Counted from the first letter of the stretch, positions 21,370-34,290 are shown. The stretch is 64,000 nucleotides of DNA from Cervus elaphus (GCF_910594005.1 NC_057829.1:62355001-62419000), one strand, 5' to 3'. Notes: a model not told the origin generated them from the letters alone. Program-made: numbers and translations.

Positions 21370-22265
21370 AATAGCCATTCCCATGACTGACAACTCCCAA
21401 ATTTATATCTCCAACCCAAATCCCCAGTCCAAGCTCAGACTCATATATCCGACTGCCTACCTGACACCTTCCCCTGCACGCACCACAGTCATCTCCGACG
21501 GAACACGTCCAAGATGGAACTATTGATCGCTCCTTCCCCCTCCTCCCTGCAATGGGCCTCCAAGTACCAAAGCCAGAAGCCTGGTGTCAGCCTTGGTTCT
21601 CCCACCCTCTTGTCTCCACATCGGATTCATCAGTCAATCCTGTCACTTCTGCCTCTTAAAATATTTCAAATCCTTTCTCTTCTTTCCTCCTCCACGGCCA
21701 CCATCTCTGGAGAGCCTCCTTTCTCTGCTTCCCCACTTCCCCCACCCATCGAATTCCCCCACACCCTAGCCAGAGTCATCGTTTTAACACATAAATCAGA
21801 TCAGCCATTCTCCAGCCTAAAGCCCTGTGGTGGTTTCCCATTGTGTTGGAATGAAACCCAGACCCTTTATCACGCCTGGGCTGGGAGCCAACTCGGTCTG
21901 CTACCTGCCTCGCTGACCTCCTCCAGACACACCAGCTTCCTTTCAGCTCCTAACGGTCCAGCAGTCATGGTCTCAGCCCTCTGACCAGAACATTCTCCCT
22001 CCATCTCCCTCCTGGGCTCACTTCTTCTCATTCTTTAGGTCTCACCTTGAAAGGCATCTCCGAGAGACCCTTCCCTCGTCTATATTCCAGTCGCTGCATC
22101 CTCTGCCCTACTCTGGTTTGGTTACTCACTTATTGTCCAGTTCTCCCTGTGAACCATGAGCTTTAGGAGGGAAGGAACTGGGAGTTGCATTCACTTCAGT
22201 CTCCCCATCACCTAGGGCATTACGAGTGCTCAGAAAATACTTATAGAGTGAATGAAAGAGAAGGA
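21370..22265 (+). repeat. L2 LINE fragment including the reverse-transcriptase tail
   Basis: Contains gacaactcccaaatttatat (the degenerated catalytic-box region), aagatggaactattgatc, ccagagtcatcgttttaaca, tggtttcccattgtgttgga and a 3' end with tgctcagaaaatacttata. No usable frame remains. Confidence 0.85.
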
Positions 22266-23100
22266 GCCTGCGGGAAGTACCAGATCATCACTGGGTGGCT
22301 GAGCAAAGCCAACTGAGCCTCCAGTCTGTTGTCTGGACTTCGACCTTCTACCTTCATTAGTTCCCAAAATATGTACAAGCATGGTAATGACAAGGAGTAG
22401 GTCGAGAGTGAGTGGATGTCCTGGGTAAGGGGGAGAGAGTAGCAAGGTTTTCTAGATAAAGACAGAGGACCAACCTTTTTTCCTGTTGAAAATTGTTGAC
22501 CCATGTGAAAAAAAAAAATAGGCAGCTACACAAAGGGGAAGCCAGATAAAAGGATGTAATGCTTATTGGGTACCTGCTATACACTGGGTACCATGCTAAA
22601 TAGTTCACACGTATCTCATTGTATATAGAGAGAAAATTTTCTAAAATTTGAAAAATTTACTATTTTGAAAATTAAGAATAGGGAACTTTTTTCATTAAAA
22701 AGGAAATAATGAAAAAATATAGAGCTATCCAACATCATAATCAAGAAGAGATGCAGAGAAATGAGATAGATGTACAGAAAAATCTTGAGAGACACACCAG
22801 AATATACAAAATTGAAATTGAGGGGCAGTAAAACCCTGAGAATAGAGAGAAAAACACTGTAAACACAGCTAAAGAGATTTGCTCTTAAAGAGAGACCCAC
22901 AGAAGGGAGGGTACGCAGACCTACAGAGAAAGAGAGATCCCTGGAAAGATGCAAAGTTGTGGAAATATCAGCAGGGCTCTGAGACATTGTCACAGGTAAA
23001 CAACTCATCTTATGGCCTTTCTGGGAATTTCCTTCAAAGGTTTTTTAAAGATGTGTGGTGTTTTCAGAACAACATTTCAGAGTAATGTTGATTACTTTAG

Positions 23101-24051
23101 TGTTGTTGTTCAGTCGCTAAATCGTGTCTGACTCTTTGGTAACCTGTGGACTGCAGCACACCAGGCTCCTCTGGCCTCCACTATCTCCTGGCGTTTGCTC
23201 AAATTCATGTCCATTGACTCAGTGATGCTATCTAACCATCTCAGTCTCTGCCATCCCCTTCTCCTCTTGTCTTCTATCTTTTCCAGCATCAGGGTCTTTT
23301 CCAGTGAGTCAGCTCTTCGCATCAGGTGGCCAAAGTATTGCAGCTTCAGCATCAGTCCTTCCAATAAATTTTCAGGATTGATTTCCTTTAGGATTGACTG
23401 GTTTGATCTCCTTGCAGTACAAGGGACTCTCAAGAGTCTTCTCCAACACCGCAATTTGAAAACATCAATTCTTTGGTGCTCAGCCTTCTTTGTGGTCCAA
23501 CTCTCACATCTGTACATGACCACTGGAAAACCCAGTTTTGACTATACGGACCTATGTCAGCAAAATGATGTCTCTGCTTTTTAATACTCTGTCTAGGTTT
23601 GTCATAGCTCTCCTTTCAAGGAGCAAGTGTCCTTTAATTTCATGGCTGCAGTCACAATCTGCAGTGATTTTGAAGTCCAAGAAAAGAAAATCTGTCACTG
23701 CTTCCACTTTTCCCCCTTCAATTTTCTATAAACTGATGGGTCTGGATGCTGTGATCTTAGTTTTGAGTTGAGCTTTAAGCCAGCTTTTTCATTCTCCTCT
23801 TTCACCCTCATCAAGAGGCTCTTTAGTTCCTCTTAACTTTCTGCCATTAGAGTGATATCATCTGCATATCTGAGGTTGTTGATATTTCTCCTGGCAATCT
23901 TGATTCCAGCTTGTGATTCATCCAGCCCAGTATTTTGCATGATGTACTCTGCATAGAAGTAAGCAGAGTGACAATGTATAGCCTTGTCATGCTCCTTTCC
24001 CAATTTTGAAATGGTCAGTTGTTCCATATCTGGTTTTAACTGTTGCTTCTT
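23101..24051 (-). mobile_element. 5'-truncated BovB LINE with YADD remnant
   Basis: Antisense BovB from its tail (tgttgttgttcagtcgctaa) to upstream of the reverse-transcriptase active site. The minus frame at 23833-24027 preserves NNLRYADDITLMAES, the catalytic YADD box. Frame breaks elsewhere disable it. The plus-strand end gttgcttctt marks the 5' truncation. Confidence 0.95.
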
Positions 24052-24184
24052 GAAGGTTACTTCAATATCCTTATTTCATGGAGGAAGAAAGTGAATTTCA
24101 GACTTTCTGAAAGTCAAACAGCTAATCATTGGACAAAATGTACTGAAAGACAAACGAATCCCTTAGTCTAAAGAAGGTATCAAC

Positions 24185-24385
24185 AAAACCAAGGCTTTGT
24201 GCCGAGTCTGGCCTGCTGCCTATATTTGTAAACAAAGTTTTACTGAAACACAAACCTGCTCATTCATGTACATGTTTTCCATGGCTGATTTTCCTATATG
24301 ACAGAGCTGAGTAGTTGTATCAGACTATATGGCCCAAAAATAGAGAATATTTGTCATCTGGCACTTTGCAGAAGAGATTTTAAAG
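24185..24385. repeat. Old hAT-like DNA transposon fragment
   Basis: The string gtaaacaaagttttactgaa, then tccatggctgatttt, then tatggcccaaaa and catctggcactttgcagaag matches a common mammalian non-autonomous DNA transposon family. I cannot name the subfamily with confidence. Confidence 0.6.
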
Positions 24386-24689
24386 GGTTGTCAACTTATA
24401 ATATGAGTATATTACAAGTTCTAGCGATCATTATCATAACAGAACATAAAATTAAAATAAGCTTTAATAAAAATTAATTTGAGCTGTGTGCTTGGGAATA
24501 CAGTTTTCTGAAACAAGTATTCAGGGAGAGCGTAAGTTGAATGGAAAGGAGATACTAGGTTTTAGAATGGAGATTGTAAGGCAAAACAATCTGTAGGGGA
24601 AAAGAGAGAAGAGTATTCTATACATGGGTTTTATCTAAGGTTGAGAAATAAGCATGTGACCTCTGAGTGAGTGAAGTGGTTAAAGAGAT

Positions 24690-25165
24690 GTGGCAGCTGA
24701 TCTCCAGAGATGGCTGTCATGACTTTCTTTCCTCTTTGTACGCACATGTTAATCCACCCATCAGGAGGTGGAATCTGCTTTGCCTCCCCTGACTCAGGCT
24801 TGGTGACTTGACTTGATTGGCAGAATGTGGGCCAGTTCTGGGTCTAGCCTTAAAGAGGCCCACCAGCTTCCATGTTGTCTCTGGGAGAAGCCAGTCGCCA
24901 GTTGAGACGTCTGACTTCCTCGAGACCTCCATGCTCTGGGGAAGGGCAATCTAGCCCCAGCGAGAGGCCGCATTGAAGAGCATGAGGCACCAGCTAAACG
25001 AGCGAAGACTCTGTGGGCCTGCCAGCCCAGCCTGGTGCCACCGACAGTTTACTGCAGCTGAGCAGGTGATACCAGCTGATGTCACGTGGAGCAGAAGAGC
25101 TGCCCCCCGCCCCCCACCCATCCCCCCAGCTGAACTTGCCCTAATTCCCCACCCACAACATTGTG
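24690..25165. repeat. MLT1-like MaLR LTR fragment
   Basis: Contains ggtggaatctgctttgcctc, gcttggtgacttgacttg, catgttgtctctgggagaagc and gccagcccagcc in the order seen in MLT1-type LTRs. It is diverged, with no internal retroviral genes nearby. Confidence 0.65.
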
Positions 25166-25185
25166 AGAAAGGATAACTTGTTTTT

Positions 25186-25443
25186 TTTTTTTTTCCCATC
25201 TGTATTGTTTATTAAAGAATTAAGATGAGTTTTCTTTTACATTCACAAAGGGCCTTGGCCTCCGGAGGAGACGAATTCAATCCGGGGCCAGAGACGAGGC
25301 TGGATCGCTCAGAGCTTTTGTGTAGAGCTCCAAGCATCCTTACCTTGTCCTGAAGGATCCCGGACGAGAAAGTTTTATTAAAGTATAAAGGAGATAGGGA
25401 AAGCTTCTGACATAGGCATCAGAAGGGGGCAAAAGAGTACCCC
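25186..25443 (-). mobile_element. Poly(A)-tailed retrocopy of an LTR-derived transcript
   Basis: The insert is flanked by a perfect 15 bp duplication, ggataacttgttttt at 25171-25185 and 25444-25458. Read on the minus strand it begins with sequence resembling the R region of a bovine endogenous-retrovirus LTR (an AATAAA just before actttctcgtcc), continues through the U5-like gctctgagcgatccagcctc segment, has a second AATAAA near the end and closes with a poly(A) run. Solo LTRs leave 4-6 bp duplications and no poly(A), so this looks like an L1-mediated copy of an RNA. LTR family assignment is from memory. No viral protein is encoded. Confidence 0.75.
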
Positions 25444-26464
25444 GGATAACTTGTTTTTAACTAACTACATTTTCAAACAAGAAAGTAGATAAAAATGGCC
25501 AATCATTTCAGACCTAAGGGGAAGAGGAATTTCCCCTGGAAAGTAGGAACAAACATTACTCATTAATCAGTAGAATTCTCTAAGATAGCCATTTGAATTC
25601 ACAGTAGGCAGGTCTTCCTAAGGGAGTCCTGGATCTGTTGATTTGATACTTAGATCTCAGAATATCTGAGGGTCTGTGCAGAGCCTGAGGGTGGAGGCGT
25701 AAAGAGAAATACAAGGAGTCCAGAAACCCCTATTTTTTCCCTCCTCCTCTGAATTCTTCTTTCGTTTCTAGCTACATCTGTTTCCCATTTGGAAAGCACA
25801 ACCCTGAACATGGATCATTTCTTTGGAATTGGGTATAGTGCACTTTTTTCCTTTTTACAAGCTTAATTCTTTGAAAGCCATTGAAGTTAAATAGGACCAG
25901 AAAACATCTGGGAAGGCATTCCAACAGGAGATTCACAGATTGTATCCCAGAAGAGGACATATCCAGAGGCCAGGTATCAGTTTAAAGGAATGGAGATTTT
26001 GTTAACGGGAGGTTTCGAGCCATGATGAGAAATCTGGAGCTGGGGATTTTACATGGGGGTAAATTGAATGAGTCTGGAAAGGGCATCCCAGAAACAAACA
26101 AACAAATTTGATCCTGAACTAGGAGCTAACCAGGGTAGGGAAGACCCCACAAATACAGGGCAAAGAACAAGAGGGTAACTTTAAGATGAGGATAAAAACC
26201 TTTTGTCCTAAGGGGTGGATGGTTTTTCCAGAAAGGGATGTTTGGCACCGAAAGGTCAGAATCATCTGCAGTGATGAGTGTCTATGTTCTGTGAAAGCTC
26301 CACGCAGACTGATTGATTTATGCCTTGTTCTAAAAAAGATCTGTGCTCAGCATGTGTTCTGTGCCCTTGGAATTTCTTATATTTTGATGAGCATGGAGGC
26401 ACCCAGAAGGCAAAGACTACTGCTTGCAGCTCCGTGCCCTCCATACCTAGGATGATGCCAGGAA

Positions 26465-26545
26465 GAGACAGGTAATGGTTTGATGCTGATGGTGATGCTG
26501 CTGCTGTGATGAAGATGATGGTGGTGATGGTGAAGATTATGACTC
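26465..26545. repeat. (GATGGT)/(GCTGAT)n simple repeat
   Basis: Low-complexity run of gatgctgatggtgatgctgc and gatgatggtggtgatggtg units. Confidence 0.85.
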
Positions 26546-27927
26546 CATCCCTCGAGGCAGGTTTATTTCTCAAGAAAAGAGGAAGACGGGGAGGCAGGAA
26601 TTCTATAAACTATCAAAGGAGGGATTCGAGTGACAGATGGAGGCTAGGTTAATCAGGATTCTTTTGCAAGTAGCAAACACTCCACCTGAACTAACTGAAA
26701 AAGGATTGGCCCAGGTGTCCAACCTGCCAAGAGCAATGGACAGCGAGGCCTTGGGGTGCTTAGAACCAGGGTTCTGACCAGGAGGGTGTCAGGACTTCTT
26801 CTACCCTGGCCTCTCCCCCGTTTGCTGTCAGCTTCATCCCCTCACACCACCCTTCCTTGCAAGACCTGACCTGTGTACACGCTCAGACTCACACCTTCAG
26901 CATAGAGTAGAGCTTGTTTTCCTCAGCTCCGATGTGAAAGACCCCAGGGAAGCGTCCTGATTAGACCAGGCGGTGTCACACATCCATTCTGAGCCAGGAT
27001 CTGGAGCCTACGGTTGACAGCCTTCAGCTGGGATCAGTGCTCATGACAGCAGCAGCTCAGGAGCCATGTCTCTACGGGAAGGGAAGGGCCAGGAAGGATG
27101 AGCTGTGTGTCTCTATAGAGACGGTGGCTCATCTGGGCCTGTACTTCTGGAGACAGACTTGCCAGGCCTGCTGATGGAAGGCAGCAGTTCCCTGGCACCA
27201 GTGAGTCCCTGTGTCCTTCAGATACATCTCAAGGTGCCCCCACTCCCCTTCAGGAGCCCCAGAAAGAGGTAAACCAAGAAAGTGGAACCAGGGACTCACT
27301 AGGTTCTAGAAACGGGTCCAGCTCTTGGCTGCCTCCTCGGGCCTCTGTTCCAGGCAGCATGCTGGCGGTGGGAGGCGGGAGGGCACTGGGCTGGAAGTGA
27401 CAGCCCAGCATGGGGCATGAGGGGACAGAAGGGGAGCCCTGGCCCAACTTTGGGATTAACTTGGGGACTAAGACAGATCATGTTTAACTGCTGGGTTACA
27501 GAATACTTTAAATGTCTGCTCAAACTTTCTCTCCTTCCTGCTATAACTACCTAGAAGATTTAGCTAAAAAGCTATTGGTCTTTTTCTCTTGTTTGATTAA
27601 GATGGGTCAATTTAGTGGCAGAATGGTGGGGCAAGTTGCTTACAGATGCTTCACTCTTCTCTAGGAGTAAAAAAAAGATAAACCAATCATTCTCAATGAG
27701 GTCATTCCCCCTTCTGGGATCCTATTTTCAGACTGGGCATGTTGCAAGGCATACGAGGAATTCTCTGCTCAGACAGCCTCCAACTTAATATGCCAAATAA
27801 GGAGTCATCCCAAGCCCAAGCTTTCAGAGGAGGACAGGTCACTTCCCCTGGGATAGTCTTCATGAAGAAGGTTCATTTGATCTAGAACTGGAAGGATATA
27901 TAGAATTTAAAAGAAGATACAGGATTT

Positions 27928-28146
27928 GTGTGCTCAGTCACTTCAGTCACGTCCGACTCTTTGCGACCCTATGGACTACTGCCCACCAGGCTCCTCTATC
28001 CATGGGGTTCCTCAGGCAAGAATGCTGGAGTGAGTTGCCATGCCCTCCTCCAGGGGATCTTCCTGACCCAGGGATTGAACCCGCATTTCCTGTGTCTCTT
28101 GCATTGGCAGGCAGATTCTTTACCCATGAGCTACCAGGGGAGCCCC
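27928..28146 (-). mobile_element. Bov-tA SINE
   Basis: Antisense SINE: gtgctcagtcacttcagtca, ctccaggggatcttcctgac, and ctaccaggggagcccc at its 5' end. Confidence 0.94.
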
Positions 28147-28329
28147 ATATGATTTAGGCATTTACAAAAGAAATAGTGTGAATTATGAAGCATATCAGAG
28201 AAGAAAAAAATATGGTTAGGGAATAGAAGGTAGCCTAACTGAATAGCACAGAGGTGTGTATTGGACAATCATGGAAAAGAGTAGAAGCAAGCTGGAGAGT
28301 ACCTGGCAGCGAAGACAGTGGAAGATGTG

Positions 28330-29000
28330 ACATGTAAACCAAGAGTTTAGGTTTTATCTGGCAGGAAATGGGGAGCCGCTGAAGAATTCTGAACAAGGGG
28401 TACCATTACACCAAAGTGCCAATTTGCAGAGTGTTGTCTGGTGGCTGTCTGAGTGAAGGATGGGTCAGGGGAGAGAACTGTAACAATAGTGCAGAAGATG
28501 GAAATTCCCCTGGATTATTCCAAAAACTTCTTCCTGTTCCTTGCCTGCAAATGACTCCTTAGACAGAGCATGGTCAAGAAGGCACAGAAATGGGGAAAGC
28601 AAGGGTTAAAAAAGAGAGGCATGGCCAACAGTACTAAGTGCTCCCAAGAGGTCCAAAAGGCCAAGGGCTGGAAGTGGAGAGTGGATTTGGCAATTTGGAA
28701 GCTCCTGGTAACTGTCAAGGAAGCTGTTCACTACAGAAGAGAGAGAAGCTAGATCCAGGGTATAGGAGAGAGGAGGAGTAGTCATGCAGATAACTCATTG
28801 AGGATGGAAAGGCTCAGGGAGGCCTGTGATACTGGCCAGAACACAGAGAGATGAGTGATGGGATGGGATCACCAAGCTCTGAGACCTGTGCATGTTTGTG
28901 GGCAAGAAGAAAAGATGCAAGAGGACAGTGGATTTAGAGGGACATGAGCAAGAAGCATAGTAGGTTGAGAGGAAGAGTCTAAGCACCAGCAGGTAGGTTA
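28330..29000 (-). repeat. L2 LINE fragment
   Basis: Antisense L2 phrases: gagtttaggttttatctggc, aatggggagccgctgaagaa, ggtggctgtctgagtgaagg, gtaacaatagtgcagaag and gggacatgagcaagaag. It is old and its edges are uncertain. Confidence 0.6.
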
Positions 29001-29564
29001 GGTCTGGAATTCAGAGAAGACAGAGGAAATGTAGAAGGGTAAGAAGATAGGATGGGTGGAAGACTACAGAGCTGATGCCCAGAGACCTCGATCTGCTCAT
29101 GGATAAATAAAAGGTGAGGTCCTTAGCTGAGGAGCCACTACAATGCTATTTTCCACAATAAGTGGGGCAGGCAGGGTGCAACACCTTAGAGGGTGAAGTT
29201 GGACAACTTGAGGGATGGTGGGAGGCAGAGGACGGGGGCAGGACAGGACCTGTCTCTGAGGTTGCCAAGAAGACACAGACACAACACCATCAGTGAAGCA
29301 AGCAGAGCAGCCTGTCTAGAGAGAGGCAGAGGCAGAGGTGGAGTGCAGGTGGGGCTGGCTCAGGGTGAGGGCAAGTGAGAACAGGCATTTCAGGCTTTGC
29401 ATCCAGAACAGGAACTGCCTGCCTCTGACCCTTTGGAGTGGCTGGGAAAAGGCAGTGGAACATCTCTTGGGAGTGAGGAGGGTTCTATGGGGGCTACACG
29501 GGGCAGCAGAAAGGACATGGGACCTGAAGTGAGAACAGAAAGGCTGAGAGGCAGCACAGTTCCA

Positions 29565-29850
29565 TGGTGAGGAGTGTGGACCACAAGCCAGACTGCTCCA
29601 GGGCAGGTCCCTGCTCACAACTCTCCAGTTGTGTGGGTGACCTTGAGCCAGTCATCCAGCCGGTCCAGGCCTCAGCTTCCTGATCTGGGCTCCTCTGCCA
29701 TGGGTGGTGCCGAGGATGAAGATAAAGCCTGTAAAGTTGTCAGTGCAGTGCTGAGCGCAGAGCAAATGCTCAATAAACACAAGTTAGAAAGTCTGTCTTC
29801 TCCATCTACACTCAGTGCCTCACACATAATAGGAACTCAATAAATAGTTC
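29565..29850 (+). repeat. MIR SINE followed by an L2/MIR tail
   Basis: A full MIR is recognisable: ggtgaggagtgtggaccaca, tgtgtgggtgaccttgagcc, gcctcagcttcctgatctg, and agcaaatgctcaataaac. A second tail, cataataggaactcaataaa, follows. Confidence 0.85.
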
Positions 29851-30954
29851 TGAAAGAAAGAATTATTATGATTATAACCTGTGTAGCCTTGAGCACAGAT
29901 GACGGTGAGCTCCAAGGAGTTCCAGACTGTATTTTATTCTTCTAGCCGCCATCACCGTATTTGATAAAGGAACCTGCCTACATGCATTCCCGAGGATTCA
30001 GTTTCCTCATCTATAAAGTGGGGCTATTAACATTTGCTCTACCTCGAGGTCAGAGGAAAGGACACATGTAAGCCATGATACAGTTGTAGGTTTTGCATGT
30101 GCACGTACACACACACATGCACACACCCACACGTCCACATGATATATGACTGTTGTCTGCAGCAGAGGCAGCTTCCTGAGCCCCCCGGGGAGCCCTCACT
30201 CTCCTACTCTCTTCGACAAGAGCTGAATGATACGCCCATTGAGCTGCAGGAACGCCTGTGAAATGGAGACAGGAGGAATTTTCTGAGGGCCTGGTCAGAG
30301 ACAGCTATGGTTTTCTCCAGCAGGGAGGAAGTCTGGAGCTGGGCACTGGACTGGACATGAGCTGGGCAGGTGGCTGCTCTCAGTCAGCCTGGCCTGATGC
30401 CTGGGCTGGACAAGCAAGGAGACACAGGTCACAGACCCTGGTGAGGGCAGAGGACAGGTGGGTCTTGGCTGGTGAAAGGCAGGGCTGTCATGTGAAGAAA
30501 AGGACCAGTGGAGTCCTGGTGGTTGGAGCTCAAGGGGGAATAGAAATGGCCACCTTCAGCTTAGAAAAGGCCTGTCCTTCTAGCCCAGGGCTCTGTCCAA
30601 CCAGAATCTCAGTCCTCTAGCTGGGTGCAGGCCCCTCTTCATGGTGATGAGCTTCCCCTCATGATGACTGTCTGCTTGGAATTGTGAGTACAAGTCACTC
30701 TGGAGCCGCCACCTGTACTGGCCAGGACACAGGGGACGTATATATTGTTCCCCCTCTGCCCTCTGGGACCCCTCTGCCCTCTGGGATCTCCCCTTGCTCT
30801 TACTGGACCCTCAGGATGAGTCCTTCCGCTTGCTGGCCTCCATTCCCTACACACCTGGCTATCCCTGCCCAGCAGGAAAATAAAGTTCCTGCCAGTTTCC
30901 CTTCTCTCTGCAGCTAATGGGGGCATGCCTGGTTGTATCTTGAGAAATAACGGT

Positions 30955-31400
30955 TGGAGGAAGCAGCAAAAGCCTGCCAGTTGCTATGGAGTGTTAACTG
31001 ATGAATTAAACTCTTCATTTTGATTTGAAGGAAATAGTCCTAGAAGAGATGCTTGCTTTAAAAAAAATATAAAGCTGCCAACTATGAAAGGCGTTCATTC
31101 AGAGGGGTCTTTGTTGCCAAGCTGACTTGAATTCCCTGAGCCATGCATTAACACTAATCAGAATCTGGCTGCTGGAGCAAATGTGCTTTAAAGTTTTAGG
31201 GACAGAAAATGTTGTGTGTTAAGTATTGGTGAGAAAGTATTCAAATGTACCTAGATATTTATTCTTTAAAGTGCTTGCAGTATAAAAACTACCTACCTGA
31301 CTGGCAACTCAAAATAAACAGTTATATTAATTACTAATGAAATGTACATGACTATTACCTAAGATATTAGGTAAGATAGGCTTTTTATGCTTGAACCATC
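30955..31400. other. Repeat-free AT-rich block, possible conserved noncoding element
   Basis: Unique AT-rich sequence with aactgatgaattaaactc, cattaacactaatcagaatc and gttatattaattactaatg cores. No repeat or coding frame is supported. Confidence 0.28.
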
Positions 31401-31544
31401 CATCTAGATTAAAGACCGTGCTGGAGCTGGCACCTTCTGATTGCAGGGGGTCGGAGGGAGCTTGCAGGTACTTAGATCCCTGCTACTCTAAGTGGGGGTG
31501 GGGATAGGTGGCTCCGGCAACATGTGACAGTGTTAAAAATGTGA

Positions 31545-31770
31545 AATCTCAGGCCTCAGATCTCTGAGTCAGAATCCGCCTTTTAATAAGATGCCAAGGT
31601 GATTCACGTGCACATTAAAGTCTGAGAAGAGCTGGTCTGAATTCGTATTTCTCAAAGAGTAGCCTGTGGACCAAATGTAAATACATCAGAGACACCTGGA
31701 GAGCTCGTTAAAAATGCAAATTCCTAAGCCTAGGGATCAGCATTTGAAACAAACCCCCTGATGGCTTTCC
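31545..31770. repeat. MER5-type DNA transposon fossils, two partial copies
   Basis: The first part, caggcctcagatctctgagt through gccaaggtgattcacgtgca, and the second, ttctcaaagagtagcctgtg through aaaaatgcaaattcctaagc, are both MER5 segments, apparently in opposite orientations. Confidence 0.75.
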
Positions 31771-32615
31771 TGTTCAGCAAACTGTGAGACCACCCATAGT
31801 CCTGATCTTTTCAAGATCCAGGAAGGACCAGTTAACAGGAGGTGCTCTGAGTCCAGCATGAAAGGATTTGGATGGACGTGATCTCTGCCATGTAGGGGCT
31901 TCTAACAGCCGAGCAGGTGGAGAGCAAGCTATGGCATAAATAACTAGAAGGATTCTATTACTGACTAGTTTACAATGCATTTGAGTCTCTCATCCACACT
32001 GGTGGATACGTATTCTCCCTGAGGGTGAAGGATGACAGACCCGTGGTCCTCATCCTTCCCAGCTCTTCTCCTGGAGTGGAATAGACTCCTCCTCTCAGGG
32101 ACCGTTCATTCTTCGGGGCTACCAAGCAGAGACCAGGCCAGGGCTCAGCGACTTGAGCCGAGATAGGAAACTGGAGATTCATTTCATTAGCCTTTTCCTA
32201 TAAATCCTCCCCTCTCCTTCTTGCGTCCACCACCCCTTCTCAGGGTCAGTAGGGCCCAGCACTCTGCAGCTCTGCCTACATGGCTTCCCCCACACAGGTC
32301 AGGAGAGGGTCAGATCAAGGCTAGGCATCTGCCAGCACTCAGCCCTTGGGGATGGCATGAGCTTTCTTCTTTCCCTTGTGATGTCTGCATTTCAGTTCCT
32401 TCAGAAAGAGACACAAACCATAACACTCTCTTTTACAGATAAGAGAAAACCAGCCAGCCTCTTTTGAAATTCAATGTACAAGTGGAAAAGGACCAATGTG
32501 TGATGGGAGCCCAGGTGGGGGTCTTTCTTGACTCGGAGCATCAATAAATGTGGGCAAAGAGGCTGGCACTCAATAGTGATCCTTTAGTGGAACAGTGTTT
32601 GGCCCAGATCCTGGG

Positions 32616-32812
32616 AATCAAACTTTGGCTCAGATGGTAAAGAATCCACCTGCAATGTGGGAAACCTGGGTTCAGTCACTGGGTTGGGAAGGGAATGGCT
32701 ACCCACTCCAGTATTCTTGCCTGGAGAATTCCATGAACAGAGGAGCCTGGTAGGCTATAGCCCATTGTGTCACAAAGAGTCCGACATGACTGAGTGACTT
32801 TCACTTTCACTT
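32616..32812 (+). mobile_element. Bov-tA SINE
   Basis: SINE body with ggctcagatggtaaagaatc, a short deletion around the gggttgggaagggaatgg block, and the ctttcactttcactttt end. Confidence 0.94.
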
Positions 32813-32839
32813 TTCATGGCCTTGCAGGGTGTGTGTGTC

Positions 32840-33020
32840 TGGTCGTCTAGTGCTTTCTGGTTTACCCACCTGTATGACTTAATCCTCTCAGCCATCCAGT
32901 GGGGGTCATTAGTTATTTCCTCTCCCCCTTCAAATATGAAACTAAGGTCAGGGATTAATCATGGACCCATCACACAGCTGGAAAGCGGGCGGGCTGGGTC
33001 TTGAATTTGCTTCCTCGGAT
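32840..33020 (-). repeat. MIR-like fragment
   Basis: Weak antisense MIR similarity (aatcctctcagccatccagtg; aatatgaaactaaggtcagg; cacacagctggaaagc). Confidence 0.55.
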
Positions 33021-33689
33021 TCCAAACTCAACTTTCTTTGTACTCAACTGTAAGGCCTTATTTTTCTTCTGTTTCTGAATCAACATATTATTTTAACTAG
33101 ACCAGGGATTCCTTTTGGCAAAGCTGTCTCCAAATTACACCAATGAGTGCAGATGTAGCACGGGACAGCCCCTCAGCGGGTGTGGAGGGCAAAGAAGAGT
33201 TCTTGCTTCTTTCCTTTTGTGATTCTGGTGAATTCTCAAAGGTAGAGGTGAAAAATCAATGCCAGATGGCTCTTGTGGAGAAGTTTCCATGGCCTGGTTG
33301 CCGAGGATCCACTGGGGAGGAACGCCTTTGCAGCTGAGGAATGTGGCACGAGCCAGCCGGACCCTGGACCACACAAGCACCTCGTGGCAGCACTCATGTG
33401 TCCTGGCTCAGCTCCACGTTCAGTGTTCAAGGCTGACGATCCAGTGAAACGAGAGAGAAGGCGCTGTAGTGAGAGCGGCATTCAGAAGGGTTACTTGTCT
33501 TGAGAGCCCTCTCTGGGCCCGGACGTGGATGGAGATGAGGCTCGTAGGTGACAGCACAAGTAAGGCTCCTGCCCCCACAATCACCAGCCTCAACAGATAA
33601 ACGCAGGCCTAAATGTGATGCCTTAGTCCAAGGATTCCAGCATGTGCCCTTTGCACCCAATCCAGAGAGTGTGCGCTGGGGCCCAGTGG

Positions 33690-34290
33690 AGGCAATGAGC
33701 CCTACGCTAAATTCCTGTGGTTGCTGTAATAAACACATGGGTGGCTTAAAACAGAAATGGATGGATGTCCCCGGTGGTCCAGTGATGAAGAGCATGCCTT
33801 CCGATGGAGGGAGCATGGGTTCAATCCCTGGTCAGGGAGCTAAGACCTCACATGCTGCATGGCAATTAAGTCTCTCTGCATGCAGCATCTAGAGAAAGCC
33901 TGCTTGGTACAATGAACAACCAGCACAGCACTCTGCCCCCACCCCCCCAAAAAAAACAGGCAAAAAAATCCCCCCCCCAAACCCAAAACACCAGAAGTGG
34001 ATTCTCTCACAGTTCTAGAGACCAGATATTTCAAAATCAAGGTATAGCAGGGCCACACTCCTTCCAGTTCCAGGAGAGAATCTGTCCCTTGCATCTTCCA
34101 GCTTCCTGTGGCTGCAGGCGAAGTTTGGCTTGTAGCTGCCTTCTATCTCGGCCTTTGCGATATGTTACTGCCTCCTCTTTCACAGCCCCCTTTGCCACTT
34201 TCTTAGAAGGAAATGTGTGATTGCATTGAGGTCCCACCTGGATAATCAGGACATGCTCTTCTCAAAATCTTTAACTTAATCACACATTTT
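33690..34290. repeat. Ancient interspersed repeat (possibly MaLR/LTR), interrupted by CHR-1
   Basis: Flanks of the SINE join into a familiar mammal-wide repeat: tgctgtaataaacacatggg, ggcttaaaacag | tctctcacagttctagag, cttccagcttcctgtggc and aattgcattgaggtcccac-like end. The family is not assigned with confidence. Confidence 0.55.
33763..33992 (+). mobile_element. CHR-1 type SINE with target-site duplication
   Basis: The tRNA-Glu-derived head (gtccccggtggtccagtgat), ggttcaatccctggtcaggg and catgctgcatggcaattaag are followed by an A/C-rich tail. Duplicated flanks agaaatggat (33753-33762) and agaagtggat (33993-34002) differ at one base. Confidence 0.88.

Noticed and set aside
25186..25443. Solo LTR of an endogenous retrovirus
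   Set aside because: A 15 bp duplication and a poly(A) tail do not fit integrase-mediated insertion; a retrocopy of an LTR transcript fits better.
30750..30795. Short tandem duplication ctctgccctctggga
   Set aside because: Only about two copies of a 20 bp unit; too small to interpret.
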